A stretch of 64,000 nucleotides of DNA from Firmicutes bacterium OM04-13BH (lineage in GTDB: Bacteria; Bacillota; Clostridia; Lachnospirales; Lachnospiraceae). Under the pieces are notes generated by a model. That model was not told where the DNA came from. It searched no databases and saw only the letters and a program-made list of their open reading frames with translations. This document shows, piece by piece, positions 45,496 through 55,500 of this stretch. The DNA is taken from NCBI GenBank assembly GCA_003481745.1, contig QULP01000006.1, positions 127,754 through 191,753 on the forward strand, given 5' to 3'. Position numbers and translations under genes: made by a program. The stretch's first letter is position 1. Each line of letters starts with the position of its first letter.

Positions 45496-47895
45496 TTACA
45501 GGAAATAAATAAATTTCAACTGAAATCGTTCCAGCCATCCTGCTTCTTTGTAAACTTTTTCCCAGACCTTATTCTTAAATTCCATAACAAAATCTCTCTG
45601 TTCTTTTGCTATGCTGTGGCTGCTGTAAACGGCTTCCTGTCTGATATCTACCACCTTGGTATATTCTGTTTTCATTTCTTCATCAAACAAGCTTTCTATC
45701 TGACTTCCATAACGATACAAAGAAGCATTTCGCACTTTCAAACCAAAGACTGCTAAAATATTCATGGTATATTCAAACAATGCATTGACTGCCTGATTAT
45801 AATCTTCACTGTCAAATAATTGTTTTATCTTCTGACAGCGAATCCGCTCACGGATGATTTTTACAATAATTAAAATCAAAAACAAGGTAATCAGTACAAT
45901 CAAGCTACCAAGAAGCATTTCCAGTATCAAAATCCAGTCAATCTCATCTTCCTCTTCTTCCGGTTGTTCTTCGTCCTCAAGATTATCCTGTTCATCCTGT
46001 TGTTCCTGCTCGTCATCTGCTCCGATACCCGAAGTAATTCCCGAGATATCCTGATAATCTTCTACGGTCTCCATAATTCCAAGATAGGAAGGAGTCGATT
46101 CAAATGGAAGCCAGCCAACTCCATCCTGATAATATTCCACCCATGCATGTGCATGCGTTCCATCTACGGTATAAGGCTCTCCGGCTTTCATACTTTTGAC
46201 ATCGTCCGGTGTAATCACATACCCCTCGACATATCTTGCCGGAATTTTATAATACCGGAACATCAATGCTGCCGCTGTCGCATAATGCACGGAATAACCT
46301 TTTTTGGTATTTTCAAGAAAATTCGTTAAAAAATCCAAATCTCCGGTTTCTTTTTTGATTTCTTCACTGTAAGTACAGCGGGAACTCAACACATATAAAA
46401 TATTCTGTTTCGCCTTTGTATAATCAAAATGAGTACTGCCATTTGCAAGGGTATACTCTCCAAGTATCTCTTTTAATTCTGTCTCAACAGACTCTGGAAG
46501 TTCCAAATTGGTCTCATAGACATATTGATTATAAAATGCTTCTTTTTCACTGTACGCTTTTCCCTCTTCATCCAGATTTTCTGTATCTGCAAGTTTTGCG
46601 GTAAGAGACGGATATTTTTTAATCTGATTTTCCAACGCCGTATAAGTATATTTTCGCTGTCCCTTTAAGCCTTTCGCAATAACACCTTCATCTCCGATTC
46701 GATTTTTATCAGGCGTTGTTCCGGTAAGTTCATAAGGTGTGTACAGATAACGGCTGTCCTCTTTTAAGTTTTTTATGGTGACAGTATTTTCCGGTTCTTC
46801 TTTTGTCGTCTCATCTAAAGCTAAAGATGCAAGCGGTAAGGTTTCCTGTCCGAAAAATCTATCCTGATGCAGCCAGTAAAATAAATCCGAAGCATGATAA
46901 AGTACTTTTTTATCGGTTGTTTCCCAACCATGTTTATTGTAAACACTGCCGGTGTATCCTCTTAAATAATAAGACTGTGGGTCGCTCATTGTCACTTCAA
47001 GCACCGCATCATCTTTTAATTTCAAAGAAGAAAGTCCTTCAAAATCTCCTTTTGGCATCGCATCATAACTTCCACTATACCGCCAGTCTTCTATTTTTTC
47101 TTTTATCGAAGCTTCTAACTTGCTGACTGTTTCATTTTTGGAGTATTCTTTTTCGGGCACAAGCAGCATGAAAATAAGTGTTACAAACAAAATCATACCT
47201 GCTGTAAAACAGGCACTTTCTATTTTTAAGGCACTTTCTTTGCTTCCGGTTTCCTCTTTTCGATGCATCCGAAACCATATCAATAACAATGCACCTGAAA
47301 ATACAACATTGAAAACAAACGATGGACCAAATCCGAGCACAATCTGTAAGGTTATCCACATAAGTCCAATCAGACCGGTTATCCACCGGTTTTCCATCTT
47401 GATAAATACGGTACTTATCTTTTCGATAACCACAACCAATACCGCCATCGTAACCGAAAGTTTCCACTTGTCTGACAGATCTCCACCTGATACCGGATAC
47501 TGCGGATAAATATAAGGAATGTGCTGTTTGATTTCATCTAAAATCTGGTTTAAAAACAGATTCCATCCATCCAGTATCGTTTTATGAAAGAGGAGAAGCA
47601 CCAGTATCAGCACCAAAATTTCTGCAAGCAGTGCATATTTTTTCAGTTTTCCTTTCCACTCAGCTTCAAAAGAAAGATACACCGCAAACACAACTCCTGC
47701 AATGGCAGGCAGTGCATTTACCTTTATTCCAAACATGTTGCAGACGGCGATGCCTGTCAGCATTGCAAATATCCATACCAGCAGTCCGTCTATGAAATTT
47801 TCTATTCTTTTTTGTTTTTGATTTTTTTCTGTCTGTACAGCAACAAGCAGAATTCCTGTACTGTTTTTTTGATTTTTTTTCATGAATCGAACCAC
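45496..47895 (-). CDS. Transglutaminase-fold membrane protein with altered catalytic residues
   Basis: The 799-aa protein has an N-terminal membrane bundle (about 30-240; six or so helices, TgpA-like) and an extracytoplasmic transglutaminase domain (about 470-640). A membrane helix (about 670-695) and a cytoplasmic DUF4129-like C-terminus follow. In the core, KKGYSVHYATAAALMFRYYKIPARYVEGYV has Ser where the nucleophilic Cys normally stands. AHAWVEYY keeps the His, and GWLPFESTP has Glu at the usual Asp place. It may therefore be a pseudoenzyme or have shifted chemistry. The gene lies 12 bases before the GLUG protein gene and follows DUF58, the standard MoxR-DUF58-transglutaminase order. Confidence 0.82.
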   Translation of the reverse strand: MVRFMKKNQKNSTGILLVAVQTEKNQKQKRIENFIDGLLVWIFAMLTGIAVCNMFGIKVNALPAIAGVVFAVYLSFEAEWKGKLKKYALLAEILVLILVLLLFHKTILDGWNLFLNQILDEIKQHIPYIYPQYPVSGGDLSDKWKLSVTMAVLVVVIEKISTVFIKMENRWITGLIGLMWITLQIVLGFGPSFVFNVVFSGALLLIWFRMHRKEETGSKESALKIESACFTAGMILFVTLIFMLLVPEKEYSKNETVSKLEASIKEKIEDWRYSGSYDAMPKGDFEGLSSLKLKDDAVLEVTMSDPQSYYLRGYTGSVYNKHGWETTDKKVLYHASDLFYWLHQDRFFGQETLPLASLALDETTKEEPENTVTIKNLKEDSRYLYTPYELTGTTPDKNRIGDEGVIAKGLKGQRKYTYTALENQIKKYPSLTAKLADTENLDEEGKAYSEKEAFYNQYVYETNLELPESVETELKEILGEYTLANGSTHFDYTKAKQNILYVLSSRCTYSEEIKKETGDLDFLTNFLENTKKGYSVHYATAAALMFRYYKIPARYVEGYVITPDDVKSMKAGEPYTVDGTHAHAWVEYYQDGVGWLPFESTPSYLGIMETVEDYQDISGITSGIGADDEQEQQDEQDNLEDEEQPEEEEDEIDWILILEMLLGSLIVLITLFLILIIVKIIRERIRCQKIKQLFDSEDYNQAVNALFEYTMNILAVFGLKVRNASLYRYGSQIESLFDEEMKTEYTKVVDIRQEAVYSSHSIAKEQRDFVMEFKNKVWEKVYKEAGWLERFQLKFIYFL

Positions 47896-47930
47896 CTATA
47901 ATTTTTTCTCTTGCTTGCGGAACTTTCCAC

Positions 47931-49097
47931 CTATATTTCAAGATATGAGAGTTCCGCTTCGGCATTTTCTGTCGATACGGAAATCACATGCGCCCCTTCC
48001 TCTGTAAATTCACCTCTCGGCTCTTTCTCACAAATCACTTCCGTCACCAGACACCGTTCTGCCAAAGCCGAGGCATCTGCCGTCAGATACGGAGTGAATA
48101 GCACCAGATGTGCAAACTCACACTGTTCTCTCTGTTCCATGTAATGACCGAGAACCGAAGTTCCATCTTCTCCCGGAACCGCTGAAAGAAGTTCCGGAAG
48201 TATCATTGTAAATTCTTCCAGACTGTCAATTTCCGCACTGCTGTAAGTCTGCTCTTTATGGTTATACCAGCCAATACTATGTACAATCTGCTGTTCGCAC
48301 ATTTCCTGTGAAACCGATACCAGACATTCTACCAGCTTTTCCATCTGCGATGGAAATTCTTCGCTTTTTTCCGGATATCCGGTCTCTAGTAAAAGTAAAA
48401 TGGTATTCTGCACCGGGAGTCCATAATCTCTTACGATTAATCCATCTAATTTTTCTGAAAGTTTCCAATGTATCTGATGAATGTGGTCACCTGCACGATA
48501 TTCTCTGACTGCAAATGTTTCACTTGGGTCAAATCCGGCTTTGCTCATGGAATATTCTTCGGCATCTAGCACTGCATTTTCCCCATAAACCACTTCCACC
48601 TGAAGTCCAAAAGTATTCGGAGTAATCAATGTCATTTTTTCAGAATCTGCTGGAATTTTTGTTTTTCTAAGTCCAAAATAATCCAGTACCAAAAATCCTT
48701 CTAAGCTCAGACAAAGTTTTCCGCAGTGCCTGCTTTTTAATTGTAACTGCTGAAGTGTTTCTGTTTTTGCGGGAGCAGAAGCTAAAATCTCATACTTTTC
48801 TGCCTCTCCTGTCAGCAGGTTTTCGCATTTTATCTTTGCAATTATTCTGTCAAAGGGGAACAAACCTGTATTCTTAATCTTTAACATGGCTGTCATGTCT
48901 TTTTGTTTTTCACCCAGATTGTCTATGCCTAAAGTTCCGAAAAGTTTTTTTGCACAAATCTCTGCCCCTATCATTTCAACAATCGGAAGCACCAGTGAAA
49001 TTGCCAACAGCCACAGCCCTGCATAACTATCTGTAAATACATAAAACAACACGCATAAAATCAGTTCGAGTCCCCATAGAATCCTTGATTTTGCCAT
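47931..49097 (-). CDS. DUF58 protein
   Basis: The 388-aa protein has two N-terminal membrane helices (about 8-42), a beta-rich domain, and the DUF58 signature FAVREYRAGDHIHQIHWKLSEKLDGLIVRDYG (about 190-222), followed by a vWA-like region. DUF58 proteins work beside MoxR ATPases in assembly or activation of extracytoplasmic or metal-containing complexes. It starts eight bases after the MoxR stop codon. Confidence 0.88.
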   Translation of the reverse strand: MAKSRILWGLELILCVLFYVFTDSYAGLWLLAISLVLPIVEMIGAEICAKKLFGTLGIDNLGEKQKDMTAMLKIKNTGLFPFDRIIAKIKCENLLTGEAEKYEILASAPAKTETLQQLQLKSRHCGKLCLSLEGFLVLDYFGLRKTKIPADSEKMTLITPNTFGLQVEVVYGENAVLDAEEYSMSKAGFDPSETFAVREYRAGDHIHQIHWKLSEKLDGLIVRDYGLPVQNTILLLLETGYPEKSEEFPSQMEKLVECLVSVSQEMCEQQIVHSIGWYNHKEQTYSSAEIDSLEEFTMILPELLSAVPGEDGTSVLGHYMEQREQCEFAHLVLFTPYLTADASALAERCLVTEVICEKEPRGEFTEEGAHVISVSTENAEAELSYLEI

Positions 49098-49105
49098 AGT
49101 CTCTC

Positions 49106-50041
49106 CTATCGACCGTTATCCGGCGATTTTGTCTGTTTTAAAACTTCTATTAAGACATCTGAAGCCGAAAGTGCTGCAATTTTTGCCTTTGGATTTAAAA
49201 TAATACGATGCGCACAGACGTCCAAAAAGACTTTCTGCACATCTTCCGGGGTAACATAATCTCTTCCCTGTACATAAGCTCTTGCCTTGGCAAGTCTGGT
49301 CACCGCAAGTGCACCTCGAGGACTGACTCCTAAGCGAATCATCTCCTGTTCTCTGGTATTCATTGCCAGAGAGGTAACATATTCTAAAATTTTATCTTCG
49401 ATGTAAATCTGTGTGACTTCATCCTGCATTTCTAAAATTTCATCGGTTGATGTCACCTGCTCTGCCTTATCGAGTGGATTCTCTGTCTGACGGTCACGCA
49501 GGATATTGACCTGACTTTGAAAATCCGGATATCCCATTTCCATACGAATCATAAAACGGTCTAACTGTGCCTGTGGCAGCAGCTGAGTTCCTGCAGAACC
49601 AACCGGATTCTGGGTTGCAAGTACCACAAACGGTTTTGGCAATTCATGTGTCTCTCCATCTACTGTCACCTGTCCCTCCTCCATAACTTCCAGAAGCGCA
49701 GACTGCGTCTTACTGGAAGTACGGTTAATTTCATCCGCAAGCAAAAGATTTGTCATAACCACACCTGGCTTATATTCAAATGTTCCACTTTCTTTATTAT
49801 ACATTGAAAATCCAATGATGTCGGACGGCACAACATCCGGTGTAAACTGGATTCGATGATAATCCAGACCTAATACTTTAGAGCATGCAAGTGCCAGCGT
49901 GGTCTTTCCCACTCCAGGTACGTCATCCAATAAAATATGACCCCTTGATAAAATTGCCATCAATGTCTTTTCCAGCACCGCTTCTTTTCCCACGATGATT
50001 TTATTTAATTCTTTCAGAATTTCTTCTGTTTTTGTATTCAT
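49106..50041 (-). CDS. MoxR-family AAA+ ATPase
   Basis: The 311-aa ATPase has Walker A GVPGVGKT-like DDVPGVGKTTLA, Walker B LLADEINR, sensor 1 ATQNPVG, arginine-finger region LLPQAQLDRFMIRMEMGYP and sensor 2 SPRGALAVTRLAKA. MoxR proteins act as chaperone-like ATPases with vWA or DUF58 partners. Here it is directly before DUF58 and the transglutaminase-fold protein, which supports a dedicated maturation module for the flanking giant surface proteins. Confidence 0.92.
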   Translation of the reverse strand: MNTKTEEILKELNKIIVGKEAVLEKTLMAILSRGHILLDDVPGVGKTTLALACSKVLGLDYHRIQFTPDVVPSDIIGFSMYNKESGTFEYKPGVVMTNLLLADEINRTSSKTQSALLEVMEEGQVTVDGETHELPKPFVVLATQNPVGSAGTQLLPQAQLDRFMIRMEMGYPDFQSQVNILRDRQTENPLDKAEQVTSTDEILEMQDEVTQIYIEDKILEYVTSLAMNTREQEMIRLGVSPRGALAVTRLAKARAYVQGRDYVTPEDVQKVFLDVCAHRIILNPKAKIAALSASDVLIEVLKQTKSPDNGR

Positions 50042-50086
50042 CTATTCCTGCCTCTCTTTTCCCGATTCTTTATTTTTCTGTTTCTT

Positions 50087-52387
50087 TTACCATTCTTTGC
50101 CATAATTACCCTGAACATTTCCGTATACACCTTCATTTCCATACTGACCGATATCCTTTCCGCCTGCCAGGGTGTAACGGACACGGATTTCGTCTCCATC
50201 AGAAAGATTTCTGCTTGCCATTCCTGTTCCGACGTAATAATTATTGACGCAGACCATCCAGCCTGACCATTGTGCAAAATCTTTTTCCCATAAGGCATCG
50301 GTCTGATAGCTTCCGGTCCAGCCCATTCCATCATCAATAATCATCTGTTTCAATTCATCCGGTACACGAAGACCATTTGTCATTCCCGGCTTTTTGATTC
50401 CGGCAAGATAATAACTGTTGTCCACACTTCCTGTAATCATAGAAGTAAAACTATATTCAGCAAGCTGTTGTTCGACTAGCTGTGCCAGCGTGGTGTTTCC
50501 ATCTATTGTTACTTCATGACGTGGAATCAACATTCCAAGACCGACTGTTCCGGCTTCTAACTGGAAGGTAACGGTAATCTGGGACGGATTATAAAGTACC
50601 GTATAGGTCTTCGTCGTCTCATACTGCTGATTATCTTTTACAGAAATGACAACTTCATTTTCTCCCTGCTGAAGATGCAGGAGATATTCATAAGCAGTTC
50701 CGGAACAACCACGATATTTTACTTCTTCTCCATTGACGTAAATGTGCATGTTGTCTGCACTTAATGCGCCACCGCCACCACTGACTTCTTTTGCAGAAAC
50801 ATTCAAATCCACATATTCGGTGTTGTATTCTGATTTTAAATTATGTTCCACAACCGGTGCCATATTGGATGGTGTCTCACCGGTTCGGTTAAATTCGATA
50901 TTCCAGGTATAACTGCCCGAATTTCCATTGGAATCAATAAATCCAACCGCAATCGGTGTCTCCCTGTCTGCATACAGAGAAATTGTATACCAGCCATTTG
51001 AATTGGCAGACGGCGAGTATGTTCCACCTCTGCTGTCCCCGCAAACCACACTTGTAATTTCTTCTTTTCCGGTAATCTGACTGTGATTGAAACGGAAACG
51101 AAAACTATTTGTATTATTTTCATATCGAAACGTCTGAGAACCTCCGCTCATCTGCGGGGTAATCGTACTCGAATTTTTTTCACCCTCAAGCGTCAAAGTA
51201 AAATCGTCCGCCTGTTTTTGAGAATCATAGTAAATTGTATAATTCTCTGATACCGTTGCTGTTCCGGTTCCCGCAATTAATGTAAATACATTCTTTCCTT
51301 CACTTAAAGTTTCTGTATAAGCGGTATCTCCATCGGTCGATTTTAGGGCTTTTTCACTATTTCTTCGGATGATTAATTTTACCCGCTCTGTTCCTTTTAA
51401 GGCATAAGCGGTAAAATCAAGCTGTTGTTCCTGCACCGTCTGTCCATCTAATGCTTTTAACTCATCGGCAATAATCAAAATCTGATTGGATGGATTGTAA
51501 TAAATCGTATAGGTTGGAGAAGAGACTCGGATGTTGCTCCATTTATCACGAAATGTCACATAAACTGTAACTTTATTTTCACCTTCAGAAAGAGTAATGC
51601 TTCCGTTATAATTCTGCTGATTCCCATTTATGTCAACTACAGTACTAATCACAGAAAGTTTGGAATGATACGTAATTGAAAATGGATATTCTGCTTCCGT
51701 TACAACTTCATTTTTCAAACTTGTCGTAAAATACGCTTCGGAATTTTCCGGTGCTACCACAATCTGTTTTCCATCTTTCTGGCTGTCCCCGTCGCCGTCT
51801 CCTTTTCCGTTGCCGTTGCCATTGCCACCGGTTCCCTGACCACTATTTCCGGAATTTCCATTTCCTCCATTTTGACTGTCACCGCCGGATGGTCCTGTAC
51901 CGGAATTATTTTTTGTTTTATCTTTTTTTACAATTGGAAGCAAGCTGTCAAGTTGTTCCGAATTACTGTCAAGAGGAGTCTGTGAAACCTGCTGCTGTTC
52001 CTCAGAAGTTTGCTGTTCCTGTGTTTCTGTAGAATTATCCGAATTCTCTTCTTGATTTTCTTCCTGCTGTTGTTCTTCTTGCTGCTCCTCGTCCTGATTT
52101 TCTTCGTCTTGTTCTTCTTGTTGCTCCTCTTCCTGTTCTTCTTGATTCTCTTGATTTCCCGTATTGATATTGGCATTCTCCACACTGTCCAGAAGTGACT
52201 CATCCATGGCCAGACTGGAGGAGGTCACATACATACGGGATGGGTCTGCATTTTCTTTTTCCATAGGATTTTCCGGTGCTGCCTGATTCTGTGTCACAGA
52301 TACGACAAAAAGCAGCAGAACCAAAATCACTGCTGCTACGGTCATAAATGGTTTTTTTATTTTTTTCCAGAAATTCCGTAAATTCAT
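50087..52387 (-). CDS. DUF4430 surface protein with Glu/Gln-rich stalk
   Basis: The 766-aa protein has an N-terminal membrane segment (about 12-32) that may be a signal anchor and a Glu/Gln/Asn-rich low-complexity stretch (about 75-150). A Gly/Asn-rich linker and four or five beta-sandwich repeats follow (about 200-620; each near YTIYYNPSNQ or YTVLYNPSQ). The C-terminal DUF4430 domain (about 625-745) shows TLAQLVEQQL, WSGWMVCVNNYYVGTGMASRNLSDGDEIRVRYTL. DUF4430 is the transcobalamin beta-domain-like ligand module. The chain has no sortase motif. It precedes moxR by 45 bases. Confidence 0.8.
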   Translation of the reverse strand: MNLRNFWKKIKKPFMTVAAVILVLLLFVVSVTQNQAAPENPMEKENADPSRMYVTSSSLAMDESLLDSVENANINTGNQENQEEQEEEQQEEQDEENQDEEQQEEQQQEENQEENSDNSTETQEQQTSEEQQQVSQTPLDSNSEQLDSLLPIVKKDKTKNNSGTGPSGGDSQNGGNGNSGNSGQGTGGNGNGNGKGDGDGDSQKDGKQIVVAPENSEAYFTTSLKNEVVTEAEYPFSITYHSKLSVISTVVDINGNQQNYNGSITLSEGENKVTVYVTFRDKWSNIRVSSPTYTIYYNPSNQILIIADELKALDGQTVQEQQLDFTAYALKGTERVKLIIRRNSEKALKSTDGDTAYTETLSEGKNVFTLIAGTGTATVSENYTIYYDSQKQADDFTLTLEGEKNSSTITPQMSGGSQTFRYENNTNSFRFRFNHSQITGKEEITSVVCGDSRGGTYSPSANSNGWYTISLYADRETPIAVGFIDSNGNSGSYTWNIEFNRTGETPSNMAPVVEHNLKSEYNTEYVDLNVSAKEVSGGGGALSADNMHIYVNGEEVKYRGCSGTAYEYLLHLQQGENEVVISVKDNQQYETTKTYTVLYNPSQITVTFQLEAGTVGLGMLIPRHEVTIDGNTTLAQLVEQQLAEYSFTSMITGSVDNSYYLAGIKKPGMTNGLRVPDELKQMIIDDGMGWTGSYQTDALWEKDFAQWSGWMVCVNNYYVGTGMASRNLSDGDEIRVRYTLAGGKDIGQYGNEGVYGNVQGNYGKEW

Positions 52388-52414
52388 ATCTTCTACCTGC
52401 TCTTTTTATATAGA

Positions 52415-52449
52415 GAAGAACAGACCCCTGTCGCCAGGGTCTGCTCTTC
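52415..52449 (-). terminator. Strong hairpin between the two DUF4430 genes
   Basis: GAAGAGCAGACCCTG and CAGGGGTCTGTTCTTC form a long stem with a GCGA loop on the minus strand, followed only by TCTATATAAAAAG. The U-tract is weak, so it may be an attenuator or mRNA-processing site within the operon rather than a full terminator. Confidence 0.6.
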
Positions 52450-52533
52450 CTTTGTTTTATTACTGTTTATTACTGTACTGTTTTTTTGTAACACATTGAT
52501 TTTCTATCAAATGTTAATCTGTCCGTACACTAA

Positions 52534-55500
52534 TTATCTGCTTCTTGTGCGTACACCGGATGCGTTTACATAGTAGTTTCCAATCCATGTATTGGTTTTC
52601 ATAGCACCATCATTGGCTCCACCAAAGTAGTACCAGTTTCCGCCAATCTTCTGCCATCCGGTTTTCATAACACCATCATTTGCTCCACCGAAGTAATATT
52701 TCTTTCCGTAGATGGTCTGCCAGCCGGTCTTCATTGCTCCATCATTGGAATGACCCAGCCAGTAATATTTTCCATAAACTTTCTGCCAGCCGGTTCTCAT
52801 TGCTCCGTCGCTTCCAAGCCAGTAATACTTGTTGTAAACTTTCTGCCAGTATGTTTTCATAACGCCGTCTGTTCCAAACCAGTAGTATTTACCATCTACT
52901 GACTGCCAGTAAGTCTTCATTGCTCCGTCGCTTGCATTTCCAAGATAGTATTTCTTGCCATCAACGGTCTGCCAGCCGGTCTTCATCGCTCCATCATTGG
53001 CATTTCCAAGATAGTATTTCTTGCCGTAAATAGTCTGCCAACCGGTTCTCATTGCTCCGTCGCTTCCAAGCCAGTAATACTTGTTATAAACTTTCTGCCA
53101 GTATGTCTTCAAGATTCCGTCAGTTCCAAACCAGTAGTAGTTTCCATCTACTTTATACCAGTAAGTTGCCTGTGTACCATCTTCTTTGTAGTAATATTTC
53201 TTACCATCGATGGTCTGCCAGCCTGTTTTAACAACCAGTCCATCTATTGCTGACTGAAGTTTTTCAGTCATTTCGGCAACCTGTTCTTTGGATTCTGGAT
53301 TTTCTGCTACCGCTTCTGCTTCTGCAATCACATCCTGTAATGCATTGTAAGATTCATCTGTGTATTTGGAAGCATCTGTTGCTTTTGCTGTTTCAATTAA
53401 ATCCTGAAGTTTGTCTGTATCAATTGCGGAATTTCCAACTGCAATCATGTAAGCAGAGTCATTCTTGAAGTAAATGGTACCATCTTTGTCCACAGCTACG
53501 CTGGAGATGCAGTATTGTTTGTGTTCCGGTGTATACAGAACCTGACTTCCTTCATCCGGTTCTGTCATTCCAGGAGCATCTTTTACCACCCAGAGATTTC
53601 CGCTTGGTCCGTTTGTTGCAAAGTATACATAGTTATATCCTTTGTAACCTGTTGATACAACACCTGAAGTCTGAGGATAAGCATCTGTGTATACTACATA
53701 TTCAAGACTCATTGCACCTGTTTCCTCATTAATATCTACAACTGAGATTCCATAAGTTCCACTGAAATTTGAACCGTAAGAAGAACCTACATAACAGCGA
53801 CCATTTGCGATTGCCGGAGTACTTGTGCTCATTTTTCCGATTTCGATTGGCTCGATCAGATTTTCTGTATCAATTGTTCCGTCTTCCTTCAGGTTATAGG
53901 AATACAGATATCCACCTTTTGATGTAAAATAAATTCTTCCGTCATAATAGGAGATATCTGAACGGATATCGCCATGATGCGGACCGACTTTCTGAACTAC
54001 TTCACCAGTCAGCTTATCAAAGCAATATACATAAGAAGAATCACTTGTTGAATCGGATTCTCCATCATCGCTTCCTACGATTGCGTATTTATCAGTTACA
54101 TAAGCACCTGCCCAATAGAATCCACCCTGTACGGCATAAGTCCAGGTTGCATATTTTGTTTCTGTCGGATTATCTGGGTCTTCATCTGTTGCAGAAACAC
54201 ATACGAAGTTTGCATCTTTTGTTTCACTGTTCCAGAATCCTGTATAAATATATCCATCAGAATACTGAATCGTACAGTTTGGCTGTCCTCCAAGTGTATC
54301 TTTAAATACCCATAAGGATTCCAGAGTTTCTGCATTAAATGCCTGTACTGCTCCACCTGCAAGTCCGACAAAAATCATTCCACCACCGTAGCATGGAGGG
54401 TTGATTCCAAAACTGCTGTTTCCGGCCATTTCTGCACTTGCAATGATTTCTCCAGTTTCTTTGTTAATTTTAAGAAGCTGTTTTCCTGCATAGCAGTAAA
54501 GATTGTTGTCTACGATAATCGGAGAGCTGACTGCCCAGTTGCTGAACCCTTCTCCGACTTTCTTTTCCCATTTCTGGAATGCTGTTTCCGGTGTGGCTGC
54601 TGTCTTTGCACTTGTTACAGCCTGATTACTTCCATCTTTTCTAAATCCAGCCCAGTCACAGTCTAAATCTTTTAAGTTGCTGCTCTGCGCTTTTTCCAGA
54701 GAAGCTTTGATAACAGTGTCTTTCTCTACTGTAATCTCTTCATGTTTTGTTACATAACCGGTCTTAGATACCGTATAGGTATAAGTTCCCGGAAGAACTT
54801 TATAAATGCCGTCTTCTCCGCCTGCTTTGATTTTATCTTTGTCAATAACTGTGATAATTGCATCTTTCGGTTCTGTTTCAAAAGTAATCGTAACAGGTTC
54901 TTCTCTTAAGATAGAAACTGTATATTTACCTGCAACAGTATTTTCATTTCCTACCTCAATTTCTGTAACTACTTTTGCATCGTCTCCGGTTAAGGCAAGT
55001 GTGTATTCACCGTTTTCTGCTGTCTTTCCGTTTACTTTAATTTCAGAATTGGCAGCGGTTCTTGCAGTTGCTTTAAATACTACGCTTTCTAATGTCTTAG
55101 GAACAACAATCGTATATTCTTTTTTTCTTGCATTGAAAACCGGATCTAATGTCACTTTTGTTCCATCTGCTTTTGTGACATTTAAACCGGAAAGGGTCGT
55201 CTCACGAATAATATGAACTTTATAAGTTTCTGTTTTACCGGTTTTTGAAGTTACATCAATTGACATTTCTCTTGCTTCAATGTCAGACTGAAGCACACGA
55301 TTTACACCGCTAAACTGTGTAAATTCATTTGCCGGCATAGCTTTTGTTAAATCTTTTGTATAGTTATAGTTTTTGTAGTTTGCAGTAATTGTATTAACTT
55401 CTGCATCATCACTTAAAACCGGTTTTAAATAAAATGTATTTACCGTTTCCGGTACTACAACGGTACATTCTTTTGTCTTTGCATCTAATTCAGACTGCAT

